Positions 1 to 5,777 of a DNA stretch of 17,424 nt are shown here, one piece after another. The notes beneath the pieces are model-generated. The model was not told the DNA's origin, did no database searches, and saw only the letters and a list, made by a program, of their open reading frames with translations. Positions within the stretch are counted from its first letter, which is position 1; each line of letters opens with the position of its first letter. This DNA is from Aphodovivens avicola. GTDB lineage: Bacteria; Actinomycetota; Coriobacteriia; Coriobacteriales; Eggerthellaceae. A program made the position numbers and the translations under genes. The stretch covers positions 1-17,424 of the forward strand of contig DVGW01000012.1 in assembly GCA_018712515.1 (NCBI GenBank). The letters are read 5' to 3'.

Positions 1-86
1 GGCTGGTGGTAACGTCGTGGTATTCGGAGGACAGGACTGAAGTCACGTGGGATATGCTATACGGGGAGGACGGCAACCCTTTTGTT

Positions 87-122
87 AAAGGGGAAGCCGT
101 CAAGTTCGACTGCTTCCCCTTT
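87..122. repeat. Inverted repeat, 11-bp arms
   Basis: AAAGGGGAAGC at 87-97 is the exact reverse complement of GCTTCCCCTTT at 112-122, with a 14-nt loop that can pair a little further (99-101 with 108-110). The left arm can alternatively pair with CCCTTT at 77-82, giving a second, mutually exclusive hairpin (77-92). Neither is followed by a clear T-tract. Confidence 0.7.
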
Positions 123-142
123 GGCTCCACCACAAGCAAATC

Positions 143-170
143 GGGCGGGTTCCTGAGAGGGGGCTCGCCC
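143..170. repeat. Short inverted repeat GGGCG/CGCCC
   Basis: GGGCG at 143-147 pairs with CGCCC at 166-170. Outside it, GCAAA at 136-140 and TTTGC at 178-182 are also complementary, so a longer interrupted stem is possible. It is a weak element on its own and notable mainly because it sits between two stronger hairpins. Confidence 0.35.
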
Positions 171-228
171 TTCGTCGTTTGCGGGGCATCCGCGGGAAAT
201 AATGGTTGGCGGGGCGCAGTTCCCTTTT

Positions 229-286
229 CGAGCACTTCTTCCCAAATTGGGCCTTTCGAAAGGGTCGGTTTGGGAAGAAGTGCTCG
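229..286. repeat. 58-nt near-perfect palindrome
   Basis: The 18-nt arm at 229-246 (CGAGCACTTCTTCCCAAA) is the exact reverse complement of 269-286. The centre at 252-263 (CCTTTCGAAAGG) is itself a perfect palindrome on the same symmetry axis. Only one true mismatch (251/264) and three G-T pairs interrupt the 29-bp symmetry. No T-tract follows on either strand, so it does not look like an ordinary intrinsic terminator. Size and symmetry suit a REP-like or MITE-like dispersed element, but no second copy is visible in this window. Confidence 0.85.
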
Positions 287-389
287 TAAGATGAATCCGA
301 GGGGCGGAAATGGGGGATATCTCGGCATTCTGATGCGTTCTGGACAGGTGAACCATCTGGAAAGCATCACAGCAAAGGGAGAACGGGCG

Positions 390-405
390 GGGTTTCGCTA
401 AACCC
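390..405 (-). terminator. Possible weak terminator hairpin at operon end
   Basis: GGGTTT (390-395) and AAACCC (400-405) form a 6-bp stem with a 4-nt loop, overlapping the last base of the stop codon of the acidic-protein gene on the minus strand. No strong U-run follows, only a pyrimidine-rich stretch. It could end the smpB operon transcript or protect its 3' end. Low confidence. Confidence 0.3.
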
Positions 406-1115
406 TACCGCCGGCGTTTCTTGCCGAGGAAGCTGTCCAGGTGCAGGCTTTCGTTGATGTCGTCAAAGGCCTCTTTGAGCTCGGCGATCGTCTCGACGCC
501 TTCGTGGTAGATGGAGTTCATGTCCGCGGTGGCTTCCTTCACGCCTTCGCGGGTGATGCCGAGATCGTACTCGCCGTCGTCGTTGGGCTGGAACCTGTCC
601 GCCCAGCCGCGCGCCTTCTCGACGCCTTGCTTGGCCTTGGCGACGCCCGTCTTCGCGGCGGCTTTGCCGGTGGCGGCGGCGCCTGCCGCCGCGGCGCCGG
701 CTTTGTAGGCGAGGCTGCCGCTTTTCTTCTTCGCGGCCACCTTGCTCGAAGCCGACTCAGCCGGCTCGTCCTCCTCGGCCTCTTCCGCGTCCGCGTCGTC
801 TTCGGCGTAGTAGTACTCGACCTCGTTTCCGTCCTCGTCGAGCAGCACGAATCCGATTTCGTTGTCGTCCTCGTCGACGAGGTAGCACTGGATGTCGTCC
901 TCGTCAAATTCGATTTCGAGTACCTCTTCTTCAGCCTCGACCGCCTCGTCGGCATCGGCAGCCTCGTCGGAATCAGCGGCCTCGGACGCTTCCGCCGCGT
1001 CGATCGCCTCCTGGATCTCGGCGGGGGTCTCCATCGGCTCGTCCTCGAAGATGACGGTCTCTTCCTGCTCGACCGCCTCTTCGGCGTGCTTCTTCTTGCG
1101 GCGCTTGAAAAACAT
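405..1115 (-). CDS. Uncharacterised acidic/Lys-Ala-rich protein downstream of smpB
   Basis: A 236-residue protein of unknown function. The start is the ATG at 1115, preceded by GAGG at suitable spacing and only 16 nt after the smpB stop, so the gene is probably the last of the operon. The N-terminus is strongly basic (MFFKRRKKK). Residues about 10-64 are acidic and low in complexity. Residues about 65-103 look like a small beta-rich unit with repeated Asp/Glu turns (DEDDIQCYLVDEDDNEIG, then LLDEDGNEVEYYY). A second acidic patch follows, then an Ala/Lys/Gly-rich linker (about 119-165), and a more ordinary helical C-terminus ending in KKRRR. No signal peptide or membrane segment is seen. Alternating acidic and basic blocks suggest a flexible protein that could bind RNA or proteins, but this is inference. 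No family was recognised. Confidence 0.75.
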   Translation of the reverse strand: MFFKRRKKKHAEEAVEQEETVIFEDEPMETPAEIQEAIDAAEASEAADSDEAADADEAVEAEEEVLEIEFDEDDIQCYLVDEDDNEIGFVLLDEDGNEVEYYYAEDDADAEEAEEDEPAESASSKVAAKKKSGSLAYKAGAAAAGAAATGKAAAKTGVAKAKQGVEKARGWADRFQPNDDGEYDLGITREGVKEATADMNSIYHEGVETIAELKEAFDDINESLHLDSFLGKKRRR

Positions 1116-1131
1116 CGTCAACCTCGGCTTT

Positions 1132-1596
1132 CTATCGCGAGCGCTGCTTGAGCGCGCGTTCGATCTCGCGTTTGCTGTCGCGTTCGGCCATGCTCTGGCG
1201 CTTGTCGTGGAGCTTCTTGCCGCGCGCCAGCGCAAGCTCCACCTTCACCAGGGAGTTCTCCTTGAAATACATCCTGAGCGGCACGAGCGCCATGCCCTTC
1301 TCGCTCACCTTGCGGTCGAGCTCGCGGATCTGCTTGCGGTGCAAAAGCAGCTTGCGCTTGCGGTCGGGGTTGGCATTGTAGATGTTTCCCTGCGCGAACG
1401 GGGGGATGTGGACGCCGTGCATCCACACCTCCCCGCCGCGGATGAGCGCGAAGCAGTCGGTGAGCTGGCAGTTGTTCTCGCGCAGCGAGCGCACCTCGGT
1501 GCCCGTCAGCTCGATGCCGGCTTCCAGGGTCTCCACGATCTCGTACTCGTGCAGGGCCTTGCGGTTCTTCGCTATCGTCTTCGCCTCGCCTTTCAT
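1132..1596 (-). CDS. smpB: SsrA-binding protein SmpB
   Basis: SmpB, 154 residues, the usual family length. It binds tmRNA and brings it to ribosomes stalled on broken mRNAs, where trans-translation tags the incomplete peptide and frees the ribosome. Family features are visible: an N-terminal part with EYEIVETLEAGIELTGTEVR, the segment SLRENNCQLTDCFALIRGGE, the motif HIPPFAQGN, the core RKRKLLLHRKQI, and a very basic C-terminal tail (from about residue 125) that becomes helical in the mRNA channel. The ATG at 1596 is preceded by a purine-rich GGAGAAGGAG that overlaps the stop of the M42 peptidase gene, 8 nt upstream, implying translational coupling. tmRNA (ssrA) itself was not found in the window. 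Confidence 0.97.
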   Translation of the reverse strand: MKGEAKTIAKNRKALHEYEIVETLEAGIELTGTEVRSLRENNCQLTDCFALIRGGEVWMHGVHIPPFAQGNIYNANPDRKRKLLLHRKQIRELDRKVSEKGMALVPLRMYFKENSLVKVELALARGKKLHDKRQSMAERDSKREIERALKQRSR

Positions 1597-1604
1597 CTGT
1601 GAGG

Positions 1605-2831
1605 CTACTCCTTCTCCTCGGGCTCGCCGTCCGCCTCGACGGCGTCGGCGGATGCGTTTGCGCCATCATCCTCCGCCTGCGCGCCGCGCTCCTCGGCATC
1701 GAACATGCCGGGGTCTTCCTCCTCGGCGACGTCTTCGTCGTCCTGCGCGGCGCGTGCGACGGTGCCGATTCCCGGAACGAAGCAGGCGTCCTCTTCGAGA
1801 TCGAGCGCGAAGCGCACGAGGAGGTCGACGGTCGCCTGGAGATCCTTCAGGCAGACGACCTCGGTCGGCGTGTGCATGTAGCGCAGGGGCACGGACACGA
1901 GCCCGCACGGGATGCCGCCGCGGGCGACCTGGATCGCGCGCGCGTCGGTGCCGGTGACGCTCGGCTCGGCCTCGATCTGGTAGGGGATGCCCTCCTTCTC
2001 GGCGGCGGCCACCAAACGCTCGTAGACGAGCGGGTTGATGTTGGGCCCGCGTGCGATGACGGGGCCGCCTCCGCACACGAAGTCGCCGTGCTTGGTCTTG
2101 TCGATGCCGGGATAGTCGGTCGCATGCGTCACATCGAAGGCGATCGCGACATCGGGGTTCACGCCGTACGCGGAGGTCGTGGCGCCGCGCGTGCCGATCT
2201 CCTCCTGGACGGTCGCCGTCGCGATGAAATCGCCCGCCGCGCGGCCCGCCTTGGCGAGCTTCTCGAGCACGCGGACGGCCACCCACACACCTACCTTGTC
2301 GTCGAAGGCGCGAGAAACCGCCATGTGCTTGCCGAAGCGCTCGTAGCCGACGCCGAACGTGATCGCGTCGCCGATCCTCACGAGCTCCTTGACCTTCTTG
2401 CCGGGCAATCCGAGGTCGATCACGAGCTGGTCGATCGGCGTGACGTTCTTGCGCTCGTCGGCTTTGATGAGGTGGATCGGCTTGCGTCCGACGACGCCGC
2501 GCAGGGTGCCGCCGTCGGTGTGCACGTCGACGCGCAATCCGGGCAGGATCGCCGCGTCGACGCCTCCGATGGCCGCCACGGACAGATAGCCGTCGTCGGA
2601 GATGTAGGTGACCATCAGGCCGATCTCGTCCATATGCGCGGCGAGCATCAGCGAGGGCCCGTCGGCGTTGCCCTTCAGCAGGGCGTGCACCGAGCCCATG
2701 ACATCGGTGCGGATCTCGTCTGCGGTGCCGGAAAGGCGCTCGCGCACCACGTCGGCGACGGGGACCTCGTATCCGGTGGGAGAGGGCGTCTCAAGCAGCT
2801 GCTTGAGGAAACGCTCGTGTTTGGTCTTCAT
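1605..2831 (-). CDS. M42 family metallo-aminopeptidase with acidic C-terminal tail
   Basis: Cytoplasmic dinuclear-zinc aminopeptidase of family M42 (glutamyl aminopeptidase/PepA/FrvX type), which trims N-terminal residues from peptides. From the ATG at 2831 it has 408 residues. Likely metal and catalytic residues: H66 and D68 in AAHMDEIG, bridging D177 in SRAFDDKVG, catalytic E210 and ligand E211 in VQEEIGTRG, D233 in AFDVTHATD, and H320 in YMHTPTE. The family domain ends near residue 350. The last 45-50 residues are an Asp/Glu-rich tail not needed for the fold. A GTG at 2840 is in frame but would overlap the AGGAG at 2840-2844, which sits 8 nt before the ATG, so 2831 is preferred. The upstream gene's stop overlaps this start (TAATG), implying coupled translation. 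Confidence 0.93.
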   Translation of the reverse strand: MKTKHERFLKQLLETPSPTGYEVPVADVVRERLSGTADEIRTDVMGSVHALLKGNADGPSLMLAAHMDEIGLMVTYISDDGYLSVAAIGGVDAAILPGLRVDVHTDGGTLRGVVGRKPIHLIKADERKNVTPIDQLVIDLGLPGKKVKELVRIGDAITFGVGYERFGKHMAVSRAFDDKVGVWVAVRVLEKLAKAGRAAGDFIATATVQEEIGTRGATTSAYGVNPDVAIAFDVTHATDYPGIDKTKHGDFVCGGGPVIARGPNINPLVYERLVAAAEKEGIPYQIEAEPSVTGTDARAIQVARGGIPCGLVSVPLRYMHTPTEVVCLKDLQATVDLLVRFALDLEEDACFVPGIGTVARAAQDDEDVAEEEDPGMFDAEERGAQAEDDGANASADAVEADGEPEEKE

Positions 2832-3112
2832 TACCACCACTCCTTACGCTTCGCCCGTTTCCGCTCGGGTTTGGGCGCGCGGAAATCCAGCTCCATCTGC
2901 TCGTCGCATACCTCGCGCTTAGCCTGCTTGCGCTCGACTTTGACGATGTTCCACGAGACGGCTTTGCTGCCGTAGAGCTCGAGCATCTTCACGCGGGCGT
3001 CGTGCAGGTTGGCCTTGGATCCGGCACGCGATTCGCTTTCGAATTCGAAAAGACCCTTCGCGCGCGCGTCGGATGCGGCGGGAGATGAGTAGTGGGCGAT
3101 ATAGGTTTGCAT
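2831..3112 (-). CDS. Small uncharacterised protein, first gene of the smpB operon
   Basis: A 93-residue protein of unknown function. The ATG at 3112 is chosen because AGGAAGG precedes it closely; a longer frame upstream reads through the presumed leader and lacks a binding site. The sequence opens with MQTYIAHYSSPAASD, contains FEFESESRAGSKANLHDAR and a helical segment (RVKMLELYGSKAVSWNIVKV), and ends in a basic, Trp-terminated tail (KRAKRKEWW). The first half could be a small alpha/beta fold, because the SKANLHDAR region resembles a helix start after a beta hairpin, but I do not recognise the family. Its stop codon shares a base with the start of the M42 peptidase gene (TAATG), so the two are probably made together. 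No membrane segment or cysteine motif is present. Confidence 0.8.
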   Translation of the reverse strand: MQTYIAHYSSPAASDARAKGLFEFESESRAGSKANLHDARVKMLELYGSKAVSWNIVKVERKQAKREVCDEQMELDFRAPKPERKRAKRKEWW

Positions 3113-3145
3113 GGCCTTCCTTGATCGTGCGTTGCGCGGCAGCCT

Positions 3146-3161
3146 CGCACCCGAGGGTGCG
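3146..3161 (-). repeat. Hairpin in the 5' leader of the smpB operon
   Basis: CGCACCC (3146-3152) and GGGTGCG (3155-3161) are perfect complements; with a realistic loop about 5 bp would form. It lies between the predicted -10 (3202-3210) and the ATG at 3112, inside an approximately 80-nt leader. It could influence mRNA stability or translation, but nothing matches a known riboswitch. Confidence 0.35.
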
Positions 3162-3201
3162 GACGCGGGTGCGCGCGAGAGGCCGTCGTTGATACGGCAT
3201 G

Positions 3202-3210
3202 ATGATACCA
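3202..3210 (-). promoter_or_regulatory. Extended -10 promoter for the smpB operon
   Basis: On the minus strand the sequence reads TGGTATCAT, an extended -10 (TG, one base, then TATCAT). It sits just past the vsr stop codon, giving a predicted transcript start near 3195 and a leader of about 80 nt before the gene at 3112. No clear -35 was noted. The same TGSTAnnAT form recurs at five other gene starts in the window. Confidence 0.5.
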
Positions 3211-3219
3211 CGAGGGCGT

Positions 3220-3867
3220 CTAGGCGACGCTTGGGGTGGGGCTATCCGGGGAAACCCCACGGGTCCGCCGCGCCTCGTTCACGGCGTTCGCCGCGGCGTC
3301 TTCGCTTGCGCCGTCCGCTTCGGCTTCTCCGTCGGCAGCGCGCGCAGCGATCGGCTCGCTCTCGCCGTCTTCGTCATGTGCTTCGATCGGCTCGGCCTCT
3401 TCGTCCGCGCCGCGCACGGCGGTCTGCTCGACCGGTTCGTCGGGAAAGACGAGCCTCTTGCCGAGCTCGTCGGCCAGCTGGGGCAGAAGGCGCGCCATGG
3501 TGTCGTCGATCGTCTTTTTCTTGAGCTCGCACTCCCACACGACATGGACGCGCCAGCCCATCTCCTCCAGCTGCGCATGCGTCCGCTCGTCGCGTTCGAC
3601 GTTCCGCTCGAATTTGAGCACCCAGTACTCGACGTTGGTCTTGGGGACGCGCGGCTGGCAGCGCGGGCAGCGGTGCCAGAAGCACCCGTTGATGAACAGG
3701 GCGACGCGTTTGCCCGGCCAGGCGACATCGGGATGCCCCGGAACCTTCCACTGGAGGCGGTATCCCGTCAGCCCGGCGGCGCGCAGGCGGGCGCGCACCA
3801 GCAGCTCCGGCTTGGTGTCGCAGCGTTTGTTGCCCTGCATGGATTTTCTGACCGCTTCGCTTGTCAT
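3220..3867 (-). CDS. vsr: Very short patch repair (Vsr) endonuclease with acidic tail
   Basis: A Vsr-type endonuclease nicks 5' of the T in T:G mismatches arising when 5-methylcytosine deaminates, starting short-patch repair. From the ATG at 3867 the protein has 215 residues. The family domain fills about residues 1-142: CDTKPELLVR (E21), HPDVAWPGK (metal ligand D47), FINGCFWHRCPRC (C62, H65, C67, C70), NVERDERT, then GWRVHVVWECEL (C113). C62, C67, C70 and C113 probably hold the structural zinc. Residues about 143-215 are an added Ala/Glu/Asp-rich tail. A second ATG at 3876 lies inside the predicted -10, so 3867 is preferred, and the transcript may start at or next to it. No cytosine-5 methyltransferase gene, the usual partner, is in view. 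It is 107 nt upstream of the smpB operon, which has its own promoter. Confidence 0.92.
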   Translation of the reverse strand: MTSEAVRKSMQGNKRCDTKPELLVRARLRAAGLTGYRLQWKVPGHPDVAWPGKRVALFINGCFWHRCPRCQPRVPKTNVEYWVLKFERNVERDERTHAQLEEMGWRVHVVWECELKKKTIDDTMARLLPQLADELGKRLVFPDEPVEQTAVRGADEEAEPIEAHDEDGESEPIAARAADGEAEADGASEDAAANAVNEARRTRGVSPDSPTPSVA

Positions 3868-3874
3868 GCGGCAC

Positions 3875-3883
3875 ATGATAGCA
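3875..3883 (-). promoter_or_regulatory. Extended -10 of vsr, leaderless geometry
   Basis: Minus-strand TGCTATCAT. The last base of the -10 (3875) is followed by exactly 7 nt and then the ATG at 3867, so transcription would begin at or next to the A of the start codon. No Shine-Dalgarno sequence is present. This supports a leaderless mRNA. Confidence 0.5.
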
Positions 3884-4052
3884 CTGCGCCGAACCGTCGG
3901 GCGGATGGACGCTCTCCGTCCATTCGGAGTGGATCGCCGCTTCATCGGAGCGAGCTTGAAACCGCATGTGAAGCCAAGGTTTGCTGCTCATGTGTGAATT
4001 GCTTCCGCTGCCGCTCGCATGGGAACAATCCCGGCCCCAACGCCATGAAGAT

Positions 4053-4061
4053 TGGTACAAT
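4053..4061 (+). promoter_or_regulatory. Extended -10 promoter of the L,D-transpeptidase gene
   Basis: TGGTACAAT at 4053-4061, with a predicted transcript start near 4068 and a leader of about 25 nt containing GAGG (4078-4081) before the ATG at 4093. No recognisable -35 is found at 17 nt spacing. It fits the TGSTAnnAT pattern shared by other gene starts here. Confidence 0.5.
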
Positions 4062-4092
4062 ATGTCAGATTGTAAACGAGGCGAAAGCGAAC

Positions 4093-5709
4093 ATGGTGAG
4101 CAGGAAAGACAACATCGAGCCCAAGCACGGCAAGCATCAATCGCCCGCGCCCGATGTCGAGGCGACGCAGGTTATGGATTCGACGTCCGTGGAGGCGGAG
4201 GACACCGTCTTCTCGCAGGGCGCGTATTCGTTCGACGACGTCGATCGCGCCGAGTTCGGCGGGGCGCAGTTCGGCATGGCGGCGGCCGCCAAACCCAAGC
4301 GCAAGCACGGCAAGGTCATCGCGCTGGTCGTCGGCATCATCGTCGCGGTCCTCGCGATCGTCTACGTCGCGGGCGCGATCTTCTTCATGGGACGCTTCTT
4401 CCCCAACACCTTCACCGGCGACACCGACCTGTCGATGCGTCCGGTCTCCGAGGTGCAGCAGCAGCTCGACCAGGCGATCGCCGACTACGAGCTGACCGTC
4501 ACCGGCCAGGGCTTCCGCTTGGAGCTTTCCGCCGAGGAGACGGGGATCAACGCCGATACGGCGGCGGTCGTCCAGAGCATGCACGCCGATGCCAATCCGT
4601 GGGCATGGCCGATCGAGCTGTTCCGCACGCACGACGAGACGGGCAAGCTGGCCGCCAGCTACAACGAAAGCGGCCTGGGCGAGACGGTCCGCGCCGCGGT
4701 GGACGCGTTCAATGCGGATAAGGCCGCTCCGGTCAACGCCACCATCGCGTTCGACGAATCGCTCGGCGCGTTCGCCGTCGTCCCCGAGCAGGCCGGCACG
4801 GCGCTCGACGTCGAGGCGGTTATCAAGAAGGTCGACGACGCGGTGATCTCCCTGGAGGAGTCCGCCAAGCTGACGAGCGAGGACCTGCAGCAGCCGACGC
4901 TGCTGTCGACGGAGCCGAAGCTCCAGCAGGCCGCCGACCAGGCCAACGCCATGATCACGGCAAACCTCACGCTGACGCTCGCGGGCGATGTCGCCGCCGA
5001 GGTCAACGCTCCGCTGATCTCGCAGTGGATCGTGCTGGGAGAGGACCTCTCGGCCACGCTCAACCAGGATGCCCTCGTCGCCTGGGTCGACGAACTCACC
5101 GCCAACTGCAACACGGTCGGTACCACCCGCACCTACACCCGTCCCGACGGCAAGGTGATCACGGTTTCCGGCGGCCCCTACGGTTGGGAGGTCGACCGCG
5201 ACGCGCTGCTTTCGCAGGTGCAGGAGGCCGTCAAGGCGGGAACGGTCGCCTCGCAGGAGATCCCCTGCGCCTCGCACGGCTCGGCCTACAACGGCCCCGG
5301 CGAGCGCGATTGGGGCAGCCGTTACGTCGACATCGACCTCGCCGAGCAGCACGTCTACTTCTACGACGAGTCGGGTGCGCTCATCTGGGAGTCCGACTGC
5401 ATCTCGGGCACGCCCGACGGCGAGCATGACACGTCGGTTGGCGTGTTCTGGCTCAACGGCAAGGAGAGCCCCTCGATGCTGATCGGCTACGAGAACGGCA
5501 AGAAGATCTATGAGACCGAAGTGTCGTATTGGATGCCCTTCGACGGCAACTCCATCGGCCTGCATGATGCCAGCTGGCAGCCCGGTTTCGGCGGGAGCAT
5601 GTATGCGCAGGGCTATGGCAGCCACGGCTGCGTGAACCTGCCCGTCGGCAAGGCGGCCGAGCTCTACAATCTGCTCCAGCCGGGCGACTGCGTGGTCTCC
5701 CACTGGTAG
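4093..5709 (+). CDS. Membrane-anchored L,D-transpeptidase (YkuD) with peptidoglycan-binding region
   Basis: A 538-residue cell-wall enzyme that would form 3-3 peptide cross-links or attach proteins to peptidoglycan. Residues 1-74 are cytoplasmic and acidic, ending in a basic KPKRKHGK stop. One membrane helix follows at about 75-97 (VIALVVGIIVAVLAIVYVAG). The extracytoplasmic part about 105-390 resembles the putative peptidoglycan-binding domain (PG_binding_4) found in this class, as in VNATIAFDESLGAFAVVPEQ and the GWEVDRDALLSQV unit. The C-terminal YkuD domain (about 400-538) has the signature GLHD (H491) and SHGCVNL (H511, catalytic C513). GAGG lies 11 nt before the ATG at 4093. The frame is open far upstream, but that sequence is the promoter region. 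A strong terminator follows, so it is probably a single-gene unit. Confidence 0.95.
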   Translation: MVSRKDNIEPKHGKHQSPAPDVEATQVMDSTSVEAEDTVFSQGAYSFDDVDRAEFGGAQFGMAAAAKPKRKHGKVIALVVGIIVAVLAIVYVAGAIFFMGRFFPNTFTGDTDLSMRPVSEVQQQLDQAIADYELTVTGQGFRLELSAEETGINADTAAVVQSMHADANPWAWPIELFRTHDETGKLAASYNESGLGETVRAAVDAFNADKAAPVNATIAFDESLGAFAVVPEQAGTALDVEAVIKKVDDAVISLEESAKLTSEDLQQPTLLSTEPKLQQAADQANAMITANLTLTLAGDVAAEVNAPLISQWIVLGEDLSATLNQDALVAWVDELTANCNTVGTTRTYTRPDGKVITVSGGPYGWEVDRDALLSQVQEAVKAGTVASQEIPCASHGSAYNGPGERDWGSRYVDIDLAEQHVYFYDESGALIWESDCISGTPDGEHDTSVGVFWLNGKESPSMLIGYENGKKIYETEVSYWMPFDGNSIGLHDASWQPGFGGSMYAQGYGSHGCVNLPVGKAAELYNLLQPGDCVVSHW

Positions 5710-5732
5710 GATCCGCCCAGAGTGCTTGAACG

Positions 5733-5767
5733 CGAGGCCGGCCCGCCTTCACGGCGTGCCGGCCTCG
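5733..5767 (+). terminator. Intrinsic terminator after the L,D-transpeptidase gene
   Basis: CGAGGCCGGC (5733-5742) pairs perfectly with GCCGGCCTCG (5758-5767), with four more inner pairs after one mismatch and a 5-nt loop. A T-rich TTCGTTTCC follows on the plus strand. It lies between convergent genes (the L,D-transpeptidase gene and ybaK) and may also stop the minus-strand transcript. Confidence 0.85.
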
Positions 5768-5777
5768 TTCGTTTCCA

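Larger units (their letters stand above)
1..404. other. Gene-free, hairpin-rich intergenic region
   Basis: No credible protein gene lies here. Overlapping open frames exist on both strands (about 6-401 plus, 57-356 minus), but neither has a convincing ribosome binding site or a recognisable domain, and they read through palindromes, giving near-identical peptides on both strands around 229-286. The stretch looks less GC-rich than its neighbours and contains at least four inverted repeats (77-92, 87-122, 143-170 and 229-286). It lies downstream of the smpB operon, whose last gene ends at 405. I looked for tmRNA, which often lies near smpB, and for tRNA or RNase P RNA landmarks, and found none. 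It may be a dispersed intergenic repeat or a structured RNA. Confidence 0.6.

Noticed and set aside
60..135. Possible tmRNA or tRNA 3' end (GTTCGACT followed by CTCCACCA)
   Set aside because: The bases flanking TTCGACT do not form a T-arm stem; they belong to the longer hairpin 87-122. No acceptor stem or tag-peptide region is found.
6..401. Open frame of 131 codons on the plus strand, with an overlapping one on the minus strand (57-356)
   Set aside because: No domain, no convincing ribosome binding site, and the similarity of both peptides is explained by the palindrome at 229-286.
441..1151. Long plus-strand frames opposite the acidic protein, smpB, the M42 gene, sbcC and sbcD
   Set aside because: They are antisense shadows caused by high GC codon bias; the minus-strand frames carry the recognised domains.
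2832..2840. GTG at 2840 as the start of the M42 peptidase
   Set aside because: It overlaps the AGGAG ribosome binding site that is correctly spaced for the ATG at 2831.
3199..4092. N-terminal extension of the L,D-transpeptidase frame
   Set aside because: It overlaps vsr in antisense and the promoter region, and would place about 300 unrelated residues before a normal membrane-anchored protein.
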